Shown piece by piece: positions 8,508-17,619 of a stretch of 64,000 bases of DNA. This DNA is from Gemmobacter aquarius. GTDB taxonomy: Bacteria > Pseudomonadota > Alphaproteobacteria > Rhodobacterales > Rhodobacteraceae. Position 1 is the first letter of the stretch. Each line of letters begins with the position of its first letter. The DNA is taken from NCBI RefSeq assembly GCF_003060865.1, contig NZ_CP028920.1:62001-126000 (forward strand), read 5' to 3'. Made by a program: the position numbers and the translations under genes. The notes under the pieces are model-generated. The model worked only from the letters and a program-made list of their open reading frames with translations. It was not told the DNA's origin and did no database searches.

Positions 8508-10980
8508 AGCGACCGCGCTTACCATCCTGTCCACCACGCGAGCACGGGCAAAGATGCACGAATTCCGCGTTGCGCCGGCGGACTTTAATGCGCTGCCGCG
8601 CGACCCATCGATGCTCTTCCCTTTGGCTATCGGCATTTTGGGTGACGTTGCGGCAGCTGTTGCTGACACGCTTGAAGGCGTGGCTGTGGCACCGGCTACG
8701 CTTCCCCGGCCGCTCGGTTGGGGCGAGTTGGACGAAGATCCACAAGGCGTGCTGCGCTTCGCCTCGATTTTTTTCGATGCCTATCTGAACGCGCAACTCG
8801 ATGCTGACCTAAACACCGAGTTTTCTTTGTTGTGTGCCGCGGCCTATTACATCGCTGGGAATGTCGGCAGCGCGACCGTAATCATACGACACATGGCTGC
8901 GCCCGATCTTGGCCTCGCGGGCGGCCTCGGCCATCTTGTCTACAGCATCCTCAAGAACAGCTTCTTTCCCATTGACGGGCCTCACGCTCATCAAGCGGTG
9001 ACGAACCAGCTCCTGCAGGCTTTGGGCGGCTATTTCAGCTTTGAGGCTGAAACAGGTGACATCGCTGAGGTTTGCCGCGCATTCCGTGGTTATTTCCACC
9101 GATCTGGCTCCCCGCGCGAATTGTTCTACTCCGACGTTGTGGGTGCCTTGTGTGCGCTCAAGCTCAGAAACGCCGCGCGGACAATACTGCCAACAGCGTC
9201 AGGCATGGCGCCAGACATCTGGCGCCCGGCGCTCGCAAAGCCGCATTTTCCGATCGAGCTTTGGCCCGCCCAGCAGCGGATCGCGGATGCTGGCGTGTTC
9301 GCAGGTCGCTCCGTGGTCATCCAGATGCCGACGAGCGCAGGCAAGACCCGCGCTACAGAAATCATCATTCGATCGGCCTTTCTATCGGGTCGAGCACACC
9401 TTGCCGTTATTGTCGCCCCCTATCGTTCGCTCTGCCACGACATCCGTGGAGACTTGGTGACAGCCTTTGCCGGCGAGAATGTGCGGCTGGACGAAGCATC
9501 GGACGCCTATCAGTTCGACCTCGCTCTCGATGCGCTGTTCGCGGAAGACTCAGTGCTGATCGTCACACCCGAAAAGCTCCTCTACATGTTGCGCCGCGCG
9601 CCCGAACTAGCCGAGCGGATCGGTCTGGTGATATACGACGAAGGGCATCAATTCGACGGGATGACACGGGGGCCAACCTACGAACTCCTCCTCACGTCGC
9701 TGCGTATGTCGCTCCCTACCGAAACCCAGATCGTCCTGATCTCCGCCGTGATCGGCAACGCGCCAGATGTCGCCGCATGGCTGGTCGGCGATTCCGATGC
9801 GGTTGTCGGCGCCGAGGGCCTGCTGCCGACAACCAAGAGCATCGCGTTCGCGAGTTGGCAGGACCAGCGCGGGCGGCTCGAATATGTGAAGCCGGAGGAT
9901 CCGGCCGAGCGAGAATACTTCGTGCCGCGCATCATCGCCGATATCGCTCTGCCGCTCCGCGGCAGGGAAACTGCACAGCGCAGATTTCCAGAGAAGACCG
10001 GCGGTGACGTCGGTTTGTTCCTCGGCCTGCACGTCGTACGCAATGGCAGTGTTGCGATCTTCTGCGGTCGAAAAGACAGCGTGACCAAAATCTGCTCGCG
10101 CGCCGCCGAAATCGTTGATCGCGGCGTCGAACTCGAATGGCCGATCGAAACCTCGGACGCCGCCGAAGTAGAGAAGATCCGCGCGCTCTGCGAACTCGAG
10201 CTGGGAGCCGGCGCATCTGCGACCCGCGCGGCGGCTCTTGGCCTATTCGCTCATCATGCTGACACGCCGCAAGGCATCCGGCTTGCGATCGAACATGCCA
10301 TGAAAGAGGGTTTGGCAAAGTTCGTCATTTGCACCTCTACCTTGGCCCAGGGCGTTAACTTTCCGCTCAAATATCTGATTGTCACTTCGACGCGCCAAGG
10401 CAGGGAACAGATCCTAGTGCGCGACTTCCATAATCTGATGGGCCGCGCAGGTCGCGCCGGGATGCATACCGAAGGCAGCGTCATCTTCTCGACCCCGTCG
10501 ATCTATGATCAGCGACAGCAATTTCTCGGCCGAAGGACCTGGAACAGCGCCATTGAACTTCTTGATGCTCGAAACTCCGAACCGTCGCGCAGCTCGATCC
10601 TCTCGCTATTTGATCCGTACCAGCAGCGTCAGCCGCCGATTGTTCAGGAAATCCCGCCGGAGTGGCTCGATCTCGTCTTCGCCGATGCCCCCCGGATCAA
10701 TGAGATAGTGGCCGCGGCACTCGCGGCTCAACCAAATATTAGCGAACGGGAGTTTCGCGGGTTCATCGAAGGCCGCGCCCGCGCAGTACAGAACGTTGCC
10801 GCTTTCCTCGTTGCCAATATGACCTTTGCTGAAGGAGAGGACGCCGCAGAGCGCACCACTGAACTTGCGGCCAATACGTTGGCCTATCACCTCGCTGACG
10901 AAGAGACGCGGATGCGTCTCGTCGAAGTGTTTCGGTCGATCGGGGTGTCGGTTGCGGATTTCGCGCGATTGGGGCAGTGA
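8497..10980 (+). CDS. hamB: HamB-like Hachiman helicase, N-terminal part (interrupted by IS21)
   Basis: The frame encodes 827 residues of a superfamily 2 (Ski2/Hel308-like) helicase: Walker A MPTSAGKT at about 278-285, DEGH at about 380-383, a STLAQGVNFP motif and motif VI NLMGRAGRAG near 646. The reading ends at a TGA that is the first three bases of the inserted IS21 element, so the natural C-terminus is missing. The rest of the protein resumes in the same frame at 13549, giving about 1049 residues when rejoined. All helicase motifs are kept, so a truncated protein could still be made; whether it regulates HamA is unknown. Confidence 0.85.
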   Translation: MRPEATALTILSTTRARAKMHEFRVAPADFNALPRDPSMLFPLAIGILGDVAAAVADTLEGVAVAPATLPRPLGWGELDEDPQGVLRFASIFFDAYLNAQLDADLNTEFSLLCAAAYYIAGNVGSATVIIRHMAAPDLGLAGGLGHLVYSILKNSFFPIDGPHAHQAVTNQLLQALGGYFSFEAETGDIAEVCRAFRGYFHRSGSPRELFYSDVVGALCALKLRNAARTILPTASGMAPDIWRPALAKPHFPIELWPAQQRIADAGVFAGRSVVIQMPTSAGKTRATEIIIRSAFLSGRAHLAVIVAPYRSLCHDIRGDLVTAFAGENVRLDEASDAYQFDLALDALFAEDSVLIVTPEKLLYMLRRAPELAERIGLVIYDEGHQFDGMTRGPTYELLLTSLRMSLPTETQIVLISAVIGNAPDVAAWLVGDSDAVVGAEGLLPTTKSIAFASWQDQRGRLEYVKPEDPAEREYFVPRIIADIALPLRGRETAQRRFPEKTGGDVGLFLGLHVVRNGSVAIFCGRKDSVTKICSRAAEIVDRGVELEWPIETSDAAEVEKIRALCELELGAGASATRAAALGLFAHHADTPQGIRLAIEHAMKEGLAKFVICTSTLAQGVNFPLKYLIVTSTRQGREQILVRDFHNLMGRAGRAGMHTEGSVIFSTPSIYDQRQQFLGRRTWNSAIELLDARNSEPSRSSILSLFDPYQQRQPPIVQEIPPEWLDLVFADAPRINEIVAAALAAQPNISEREFRGFIEGRARAVQNVAAFLVANMTFAEGEDAAERTTELAANTLAYHLADEETRMRLVEVFRSIGVSVADFARLGQ

Positions 10981-11046
10981 TTTCGCGCGATCGCGGGCGC
11001 TTGTTTCACGGCATCGCGGGCAGCCATTTCGCGGTCGCGGGCAGGC
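10978..11046. repeat. IS21 left-end multiple terminal repeats (3 units)
   Basis: Three related units of about 21-23 bp, each containing TTTC.CG..(A)TCGCGGGC, lie in tandem directly inside the left end. Multiple terminal repeats of this kind are typical transposase-binding sites of IS21 elements. They match the units at the right end in opposite orientation. Confidence 0.75.
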
Positions 11047-11066
11047 TGATCGACGGCTTCATGGAG

Positions 11067-11825
11067 TCAGGCCTGATGGCCGAGGTCAAGGGGTTTCGTG
11101 ACTTTTCGGCGCATGCTTTCGCCTGAGAGCTGAAGGCGATGAGCGTTGTGGACGAGGCGGTCCAGGATGGCGTCAGCCAGGGTGGGATCTCCAATGGCTT
11201 CATGCCAGTGCTCAACCGGGAGTTGGCTCGTGACGATGGTAGAACCACGGCCGTGGCGATCTTCGAGGATTTCCAGCAGATCGCGTCGCTCCGATGGGGC
11301 GAGGATGGCCAGACCCCAGTCATCGAGGATCAGCACGTCCAGTTTGGCGATGGCTTTGAGCATGCGGGCGTGACGCCCGTCTCCTCTGGCCAGGGCGAGG
11401 GCCTCGAAGAGGCGCGGGACGCGGTGGTAGACGACGCTGCGTCCGTCACGGCAGGCTTTGTGACCGAGGGCACAGGCGATCCAACTTTTGCCGAGGCCGG
11501 TCTGGCCGGTGATCAGCAGGTTCTCATGCCGAAGGGTCCACCCCCCGTCGATCAGATGCGCCATGACGGCGCGGTCGAGGCCACGCGGTGTGCGCAGGTC
11601 GAGATCCTCGACGCTGGCGGTCTGCCGGAGGGCCGCGAACTTCAGGCGGGCGGTCAGGCGTTTGGTGTCGCGCTCGGCGGCCTCGCGATCGACCAGAAGG
11701 CCGAGACGCTCCTCGAAGCCGAGTGCTTCATAGGTGGGGCCGGCACGGCGCTGCTCATCCAGCGCGCGTGCCATTCCGGCCAGGCCGAGCGCGGTGAGGC
11801 GCTCGGAAGTGGGGTGGGTCAACAT
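11067..11825 (-). CDS. istB: IstB-like ATPase of IS21 transposase
   Basis: This 252-residue AAA+ protein chooses the target and activates the IstA transposase. Walker A is GQTGLGKSW at about 106-114 and Walker B is VLILDDWGL; the IstB signature around TIVTSQLPVEHWHEAIGD is intact. It lies 14 bases downstream of istA on the same strand, as usual for the family. Length is normal (about 245-265). Confidence 0.95.
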   Translation of the reverse strand: MLTHPTSERLTALGLAGMARALDEQRRAGPTYEALGFEERLGLLVDREAAERDTKRLTARLKFAALRQTASVEDLDLRTPRGLDRAVMAHLIDGGWTLRHENLLITGQTGLGKSWIACALGHKACRDGRSVVYHRVPRLFEALALARGDGRHARMLKAIAKLDVLILDDWGLAILAPSERRDLLEILEDRHGRGSTIVTSQLPVEHWHEAIGDPTLADAILDRLVHNAHRLQLSGESMRRKVTKPLDLGHQA

Positions 11826-11839
11826 CAGTCTTCTCCTTC

Positions 11840-13378
11840 TCAGTGGTAATAACCCTGCCCACGGATATTGGCGTGGTGCAGGGGGCGGTCTTCGGGTCGG
11901 TCCTCAAGGAAGGCCCGGTCGAGCCCGTTCTTCAGGATCGACCTGATCGAGGCGACAGATCGGGTCTGGATGGTCAGGCCGCGCCGACAGGCGGCATCCA
12001 GGCGCGTGGCGTCGTAGCTTTTGGCCAGGGCCAGAACCCCGAGACAGGTTCGAAAGCCCTGCTCGGGATGTGGCCTGGCGGTCATGACCGCCTCGCAAAA
12101 GGCGGTGACCGACGGTCCCAGCTTGGCGGCCTGCGCCAGCATCCGGGCCGGGGTCCATTCGGCGTGCCGCCGATGGGCCGAGGGCATATGATCGGGCAGC
12201 GTCACATGGCTGCGGCGTCCGGGGCAGCGGAGGTGGCTGGCAACCCTCTGACCTTTATGGAAGATCTCCACGATGTCGCCACTGATGCGAACATCCACCT
12301 CTTCCCGGATCAGGCCGAAGGGCACGGAATACCAGGAACTGTCCACCTCGACATGATAGTCCAACGCCACTCGGGCGCGTTTCCATCGCGCGAAGGTATA
12401 AGCGGCCTGCGGCAACGGCTGGAGATGCGGCCGATCGAGCGTCGCGAAGAGATCGGCCCGGCTGGCGCCGTAGCCGCGCATGACCCGCATGTTCAACTCA
12501 TCCAACAACTGCCGGATCGCGGCATTCAGCTCCGCCAGAGAGAAGAAGCGCCGGTTGCGCAGCCGCGCCAGGATCCAGCGTTGCGCCACCTGCACCGCAA
12601 CCTCGACTTTTGCCTTGTCGCGGGGCTTGCGAGGCCGGGCTGGCAGGATCGCCGTGCCATAATGCTCCGCCATCTCGGCATAGGTCCGGTTCAGTCCGGG
12701 ATCGTAGCGGTCCGGCTTCAGCACGGCCGACTTCAGGTTGTCGGGCACGACCACCTTGGGCACGCCACCCAAGAAGGTGAACAGCCTCACATGGGCACCG
12801 ATCCAGTCTTCAAGGCCCTCCGAGGCGACCGCTTCGGCATAGGTGTAGTTCGATGCGCCCATCGCGGCGACGAACAGCTTCATGGGCTGCACTTCACCGC
12901 TTGCCGGGTCTATGACGTCGATCGTGTCGCCGGCAAAGTCGACGAAGACCTTCTCGCCGCCAACATGGGTCTGCCGCATCGTCGGGCGAACCCGCCCTTT
13001 CCAGGCGTCGAAATGGGTGCAGAACCATGTGTAGCCAAAGCCTGCCGGATGGGCCGCACGGTATTCTTCCCACAGCAGCATCCGGGTCACCCCGGGACGG
13101 CGCAGCTCTCGGTCGATGCTGATCCAATCCGGAAACGGCCGCTCGGGGGCGGGCACGGTTGGCGCTGCGGGAAACAGCAAAAGCTCCAGCCCGTCATCGT
13201 CGAGACCCTGTGGCAAAGGCCAGGTCAGACCCGCCTGCCGCGCCCGGTGCAGGTAAGTTCCAACGCTTGTCTTGCTCAGCCCCAGAGAGGCGGCAACCTG
13301 CCGCTCGCTCAGGCCCTGGCCAAACTTCAATCGTAAAACATCGCGTATCCGCCGCATGTTCAGTCGTCCCGTCGGCAT
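11840..13378 (-). CDS. istA: IstA transposase of IS21 family
   Basis: The 512-residue DDE transposase has an N-terminal helix-turn-helix (GLSERQVAASLGLSKTSVGT), then the integrase core with VFVDFAGDTIDV carrying the first Asp, a VVPDNLKSAV segment carrying the second, and a downstream Glu within the KPRDKAKVE region. Length and domain order match complete IstA proteins. It is transcribed from the right-end repeats towards istB. Confidence 0.95.
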   Translation of the reverse strand: MPTGRLNMRRIRDVLRLKFGQGLSERQVAASLGLSKTSVGTYLHRARQAGLTWPLPQGLDDDGLELLLFPAAPTVPAPERPFPDWISIDRELRRPGVTRMLLWEEYRAAHPAGFGYTWFCTHFDAWKGRVRPTMRQTHVGGEKVFVDFAGDTIDVIDPASGEVQPMKLFVAAMGASNYTYAEAVASEGLEDWIGAHVRLFTFLGGVPKVVVPDNLKSAVLKPDRYDPGLNRTYAEMAEHYGTAILPARPRKPRDKAKVEVAVQVAQRWILARLRNRRFFSLAELNAAIRQLLDELNMRVMRGYGASRADLFATLDRPHLQPLPQAAYTFARWKRARVALDYHVEVDSSWYSVPFGLIREEVDVRISGDIVEIFHKGQRVASHLRCPGRRSHVTLPDHMPSAHRRHAEWTPARMLAQAAKLGPSVTAFCEAVMTARPHPEQGFRTCLGVLALAKSYDATRLDAACRRGLTIQTRSVASIRSILKNGLDRAFLEDRPEDRPLHHANIRGQGYYH

Positions 13379-13434
13379 CCTGCCCCCCTCTCTTCAAGGA
13401 GCGCAGCTCTATCCTCTCTTTGCCGACCAGGCCT

Positions 13435-13547
13435 GCCCGCGATGACGCGAAATCGCTGCCCGCGATCGCGTGAAATAGCTGCCCGTCATCGCGCGAAACG
13501 GGTGCCCGCCATCATCTGAAATCAGTGCCCGCCATCACGCGAAACAC
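13435..13547. repeat. IS21 right-end multiple terminal repeats (5 units)
   Basis: Five consecutive 20-23-bp units of the form CCCG(C/T)(G/C)AT..(C/T)G(C/A)GAAA..., each starting CCCG and spaced about 23 bp, end at the outer edge of the IS. They are inverted relative to the left-end units. Because istA starts at 13378, this end also probably carries the istA promoter. Confidence 0.75.
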
Positions 13548-13548
13548 G

Positions 13549-14220
13549 CAGTCGGTCGCGGTCAACACCGATGGCGACCAACGCGCGCTCATTCGACGTT
13601 CGCCCCTGCCACCGGCAGCGGTTGCCGAACTCACAAACTGGCTCAATGAGAATTTCGAGAATTTGCAGACGGCAGTGCAGGAGAACCGGCTGCTTGCCGT
13701 AATTTCTCCGTTGGCGCTCCGTTTCTCCACGTCCCGCGCGATCCAGGCGATCAGCATTCAGGATTTAGTTCCCCGTGCTCTCCAAGAGTGGGTGGCGGGT
13801 AGATCCTATGCCGTGATCTTCGACACACTGGCTGAGGCAAGAGTTAAGGTCGGGCGTGACCATGTCACCGTCGAAGATGCTGTTGCGTTGTGTGAGAGCG
13901 GCTTTGGCTACGATGTTGCGATGATTGCGGCATCGATAGCGGATCTGACCGAGGAACTGGACGACGCACTGCACATGGGCACCAGCCTGCTGCAAAAGCA
14001 GATCAAGTACGGCCTGACCGATCGCGCGGCGATTGCATTTCACGAGGCCGGGTTCGCGGATCGATACGTTGCGAGTACTCTCGGGCTCGTCTGGGGAGAT
14101 GTCGTCGACCGGGACGGCGTCCGTGCAGCCTGCCAGCAAGAGGAGATCGTACGCGCGGTTCTAGCGCACATCCCGAGCTATTTCGTCGGGGTCGCTGCTG
14201 AGCTTGGGGGATGGGCCTAA
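13549..14220 (+). pseudogene. hamB: HamB C-terminal part, separated from its start by IS21
   Basis: The frame continues hamB after the IS: CAG at 10975-10977 (last Gln before the insertion) equals CAG at 13549-13551, and the following SVAVNTDGDQ reads on in phase. The remaining ~222 residues are helical and end at 14218-14220. A GTG at 13525 inside the IS end could start a 231-residue fragment, but it has no recognised domain and is best seen as the detached HamB tail. No frameshift or stop has accumulated, which argues for a recent insertion. Confidence 0.82.
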
Positions 14221-14258
14221 ACTGGTGCCAGGTTTCTGGAGTGATGGGAACCGGCCGG

Positions 14259-15530
14259 TTACGGTTTGTCCTGCGGCATCGGCGTTTTTCGCGCCAGATA
14301 CGTTGATGAGACAAATTCCACAAATGCCGATGCTGAGTTCACGGCAAGTCGAGCATGCCTTGCCGTCAGCCCACGGTGTACCGACGAACGCCCATGGCCA
14401 GTGCCATAGAGCTTCCTCAGCTCCGCGAGGCCTTTGGTGATCTGCCCTAGACTGCTCAACGTGCGCTTGATTGTCTCTGCACCCTTCGCCTCGTCCGATA
14501 TTCCTTCTGGTACAAGCTTGAGTGCCTTCAAAACTGCCTTCGTCAGGTCAGGCATGTCAGGATTGGCGGGCAACGGGATGTTCAATGCGTCAACGATATG
14601 CTTGCAACACGTCTCGACCATTTCCTTTGCCGTGCCGATGGCCAACGCCGGGTCCGTGTCGATAGCGGCCTCGATACGTTCGAGTTCTTGATGCATCCAG
14701 CTGCTTGAAAGGATGGCGGCGGACGCCCGCATGGTCTGAAGGGATCGGAGCAGCACCGGCTCAAAAGGTTCGGCTCGGTAGCGTATATCGCCCGCGAGGG
14801 TTTCTCGCTCGACCAAAGTCCAACTTGTGCGTCGCAACTCCTCGTTCATGCGCTGCACCATGGCGGATGCCAGCTTCCGATCCGGTCTGACTTTTGGTGC
14901 AACCAGACGCTCGACGAAGGCCAGAAACGTTACGTCGGGGCCTCCGAGCAAATTGAACCGCTCATCTGTGAAAATCCAGTCGTCTGGCCAATCCTCGGGA
15001 TTGTTGACCCTATGCTGCCAGATGTCTTGGCCGGCTGTCTTGAATCGACTGTCGTGAGACGGCATCACATCAAGGTCAAATACCGGTGCAAGGAAATCGA
15101 CATCCGATAATTCGCCACGCCAAGGGACATCTTCCTGTCGCAGCAGATCAATGATGGCGCGCCTGACTGAATAGGAAACCGGCCCACCTTCCAGATCCGG
15201 GCGGCCTGGCATGGAGACGATCATTGGTGACAAGGCGACGGAGTACCAATCAGTACCAAACTGACTGGCCGCTTCTTCCAGGCGCTTGACTATGACTCCT
15301 TCGAGTGCTGTCTTGCGATCGCCAATAGCCACGAAATTTTCAGCGGCAATCGCGATGCGAAGGACATAGCAGTCCGTTCCGCCGTTCCAGTTGTCCCTGT
15401 GATCCCACTCAAACTTGCAGCGGCCGCTTCGGATCAGGCTTGCTGCCTCGGTCTCTCCCGCCGCGGCCAGCATCCGGGCCATGGTTTCAAGCACGTCCTC
15501 ATCGTCAACCGGGAAACCTCCATCACGCAT
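14259..15530 (-). CDS. abortive-infection family protein with Abi_C domain
   Basis: The 423-residue protein ends with the pattern of the Abi_C domain: LRKLYGTGHGRSS, then ARHARLAVNSASAFVEFV. The N-terminal half has no motif I can name; it includes a DNWNGGTD segment. Abi_C proteins are found among phage abortive-infection genes. The gene is last in a minus-strand operon, 14 bases after the AbiV-like gene, and converges on the hamB tail. Family call is fairly firm; biochemical activity is unknown. Confidence 0.75.
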   Translation of the reverse strand: MRDGGFPVDDEDVLETMARMLAAAGETEAASLIRSGRCKFEWDHRDNWNGGTDCYVLRIAIAAENFVAIGDRKTALEGVIVKRLEEAASQFGTDWYSVALSPMIVSMPGRPDLEGGPVSYSVRRAIIDLLRQEDVPWRGELSDVDFLAPVFDLDVMPSHDSRFKTAGQDIWQHRVNNPEDWPDDWIFTDERFNLLGGPDVTFLAFVERLVAPKVRPDRKLASAMVQRMNEELRRTSWTLVERETLAGDIRYRAEPFEPVLLRSLQTMRASAAILSSSWMHQELERIEAAIDTDPALAIGTAKEMVETCCKHIVDALNIPLPANPDMPDLTKAVLKALKLVPEGISDEAKGAETIKRTLSSLGQITKGLAELRKLYGTGHGRSSVHRGLTARHARLAVNSASAFVEFVSSTYLARKTPMPQDKP

Positions 15531-15544
15531 TTGACAACCTGCCC

Positions 15545-16429
15545 TTAGTATCCCGGATCACTATATTCAGACCAACGGCCCCTGTCGCGCTCCTCCTCCA
15601 TCTCCGCCAGTGGTACATCCAGTTTCTTGAGATCCATGCTCCACATTGGAAACGGCCAAGCATCTTTGACCTGCCAAACGTCATTTGGCTGGGCGTCCTG
15701 AGGTATTTTGCCGCTCTTCTCTAGCTCAATCAACGTTTGGTGGCTGAGGTCGCGCGCAAGCACCGCGCCATCCGTATCCATGAAATCGACCTTGCCCCAT
15801 GTTTCCTCGATGGCCTTGACGCCCTCCACAGTGAGCAGGCCAATTCGAGACATCGATATGATCAGACTCACAATTGCAGGCGGATGGTCGAAGAAAGGAA
15901 GGGTGCCCTTCGCAGCACCCGATCCGACAGGGTCGTTCCAATGGATGGCCCTATCCTCATAGGCGATCACATCCGCATAGAGCTTTCTCTCACGCTCAAA
16001 GACGGGTCCGTTTGGCAAAATGAACTCACCTGCAGGGCCATCAAGCGTGTGGCTTCTCCGTGTATGGTCAAGATATTCTTGGAGCTGTGCCCTGTGCATC
16101 GGCTTCCACTTTACGGCCTCAGCATAGATTAATCTGTCGTGGTGACTGTAAAACCGTTTCAGCTGTTGGCGTAGAACGTCCCCGTGCCGTGCGGGTGGTG
16201 CGCGAAAAACGTCAAGAAGAATCAAAATCTTTGCCGCCTCTTCGGTGGCGTATTCTTCCAGTACATCTGCTTCACGCGTACGGGAACTGAGCAGTCGGGC
16301 ACCTTCCCAGAAACTGATTGCACTCGTGTAAATAATCGTCAGACCTTCCGAAATGAACGCACGCCTATCATCTGTTGGCATGCTGGCCAGGCGGTCAGCC
16401 TGCTTCAGGCCTATCCTTAAAGATTTCAT
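15545..16429 (-). CDS. AbiV-like abortive infection protein (possible HEPN fold)
   Basis: The 294-residue protein has an N-terminal helical region with YTSAISFWEGARLL followed by EEYATEEAAKILILLDVF, the kind of pattern seen in AbiV-type proteins, where an E...E.AAK helix resembles HEPN proteins. The C-terminal half is unlike anything I recognise. Its ATG overlaps the TGA of the zeta-like kinase (ATGA), so it is translationally coupled to a toxin-antitoxin pair. The AbiV call is by motif only, and a clear HEPN RxxxxH catalytic motif was not identified. Confidence 0.55.
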   Translation of the reverse strand: MKSLRIGLKQADRLASMPTDDRRAFISEGLTIIYTSAISFWEGARLLSSRTREADVLEEYATEEAAKILILLDVFRAPPARHGDVLRQQLKRFYSHHDRLIYAEAVKWKPMHRAQLQEYLDHTRRSHTLDGPAGEFILPNGPVFERERKLYADVIAYEDRAIHWNDPVGSGAAKGTLPFFDHPPAIVSLIISMSRIGLLTVEGVKAIEETWGKVDFMDTDGAVLARDLSHQTLIELEKSGKIPQDAQPNDVWQVKDAWPFPMWSMDLKKLDVPLAEMEEERDRGRWSEYSDPGY

Positions 16430-17037
16430 TCAGTGTCCTCGATGTTGCTCGCCCCCAAAATATCTGCGGCGTAGGTTCTGCCGATCCAGACCGATGGATT
16501 GGGCCTGACCCGGACCAGAAGGCCACGTTCAAAGGTTAGAACAAGCTTCGGGGGTCGGCCCGCAACCGAGTTGTCGTAGACGAGGCCAATATCGGCAAGG
16601 TGCACGGCCTCGCGGATGAGGGGTGCCGAGCGGTCATATCGCTCGCGAATCTTGCCTTCGGGCACGTCGTGGCCGCCAGTTCCGACCCGGTGCGCGACGC
16701 GCGCTACCGAGAGGTCGGGGCTGTCCACGCCCACATGCATCACCCAGATGGTGTAGCCTAAGGCGCGCGCCTCAATTACGAGATCAAGCTTTGATGGATG
16801 CGAAAACACCGTCTCGGTCGCGAAATCGCCGCCAGCGGCCAGGATCGCGCTTCGTCTTTGCGTTGCAATCTCCGCTGCCCTATACGCGGCCTCGGGGCTA
16901 GGATCTCTAAGCTCTTCGCGCTGAATGATGTCGGCATTGATGAAAGTTCCTGCAAAAGCAGGCGCCACGCGGGTCTGATAGAGCGTCGACTTACCAGCGC
17001 CGTTTGGCCCTGCAAGCAGAATAAGAGTGGGGCTCAT
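16426..17037 (-). CDS. zeta-toxin-like P-loop kinase
   Basis: The 203-residue protein has Walker A GPNGAGKST at about 10-18, the FINADIIQ segment, ATETVFSH in the substrate region and GGHDVPEGKIRERYDRS, a signature of this zeta/UNAG-kinase-like group. Zeta toxins phosphorylate UDP-N-acetylglucosamine; whether this relative does so is inferred only. It follows a ParD-like antitoxin with a 4-base overlap and leads into the AbiV-like gene with another 4-base overlap. Confidence 0.8.
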   Translation of the reverse strand: MSPTLILLAGPNGAGKSTLYQTRVAPAFAGTFINADIIQREELRDPSPEAAYRAAEIATQRRSAILAAGGDFATETVFSHPSKLDLVIEARALGYTIWVMHVGVDSPDLSVARVAHRVGTGGHDVPEGKIRERYDRSAPLIREAVHLADIGLVYDNSVAGRPPKLVLTFERGLLVRVRPNPSVWIGRTYAADILGASNIEDTE

Positions 17038-17393
17038 TCCTCGGCTTGCGCTTCTGCGGCGATGAGTTTGCCGGAAGCATCAAGACCGACCGCTTTGCCG
17101 CTGACGCGCAGCTCGGTGAAAAAGGCCTCTTCTGCGGGTCCGGGTTCCGACATTTTAACCAAGAAACGTTCCGACCAAACCGCCTTCTCCTCGGGTGTGA
17201 GGGCGGTCGTCTCAGCCTCGCCCGCCAGCACCCGCGACAGCCTAACATGATCGAACCGGCCAGACCGCTCGATGGCGCGACCGATGCGCGCCCAGTGCGT
17301 GATCTGCCCGGCCAAAGACCGGCTCTGGAGCTCTGCCATGACCCGCGCGTCATCGACCAGCCTGTCGTCAGCAATTTTCACAGACTGAGCCAT
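17034..17393 (-). CDS. ParD-like antitoxin
   Basis: Starting at the ATG at 17393, preceded by a strong AGGAGG, the protein has 119 residues (MAQSVKIADDRLV...). It matches the small ParD-like antitoxin family in its first 50 residues (SRSLAGQITHWARIGRAIE), a ribbon-helix-helix-like DNA-binding part. It is the first gene of the operon and would be expected to neutralise the zeta-like kinase and repress the promoter. A longer frame from 17447 lacks a comparable ribosome site. Confidence 0.8.
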   Translation of the reverse strand: MAQSVKIADDRLVDDARVMAELQSRSLAGQITHWARIGRAIERSGRFDHVRLSRVLAGEAETTALTPEEKAVWSERFLVKMSEPGPAEEAFFTELRVSGKAVGLDASGKLIAAEAQAEE

Positions 17394-17619
17394 GGGGCAC
17401 CTCCTGCAACTAAAGGTGGCGCTTCGACACCCAAGTGTCAAGCTCAACGGGCTCGGGGATGATCGGGCAGTGCTAGGCGTGCCGATATGCCAATTTTATC
17501 GTCAAAGTCTCGAGCCGGTGGGCACTAGGCTGCTCGCTTGGCGTTGGTCCGCCGCAACTGCGACACCGCACTGCGGTCAGGCTGCTCCCCGCCCTCATCG
17601 AACCCCATGAATATCCTCC

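Larger units (their letters stand above)
10978..13547. mobile_element. IS21-family insertion sequence inside hamB
   Basis: The 2570-bp element carries istA and istB on the minus strand between ends made of related repeats. The outer ends share TTTCGCG(C/T)GAT(C/G)GCGGGC. The 4-bp GCAG occurs directly on both sides (10974-10977 and 13548-13551), the expected target duplication. Deleting the element and one GCAG joins the two hamB parts in frame. Both transposase genes are full length, so the element could be active and the insertion recent. The exact outer base at each end could be off by one or two. Confidence 0.9.

Noticed and set aside
13435..13547. five regularly spaced 23-bp repeats suggesting a CRISPR array
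   Set aside because: Units are directly adjacent without unique spacers and match the opposite end of the IS; they are IS21 terminal repeats.
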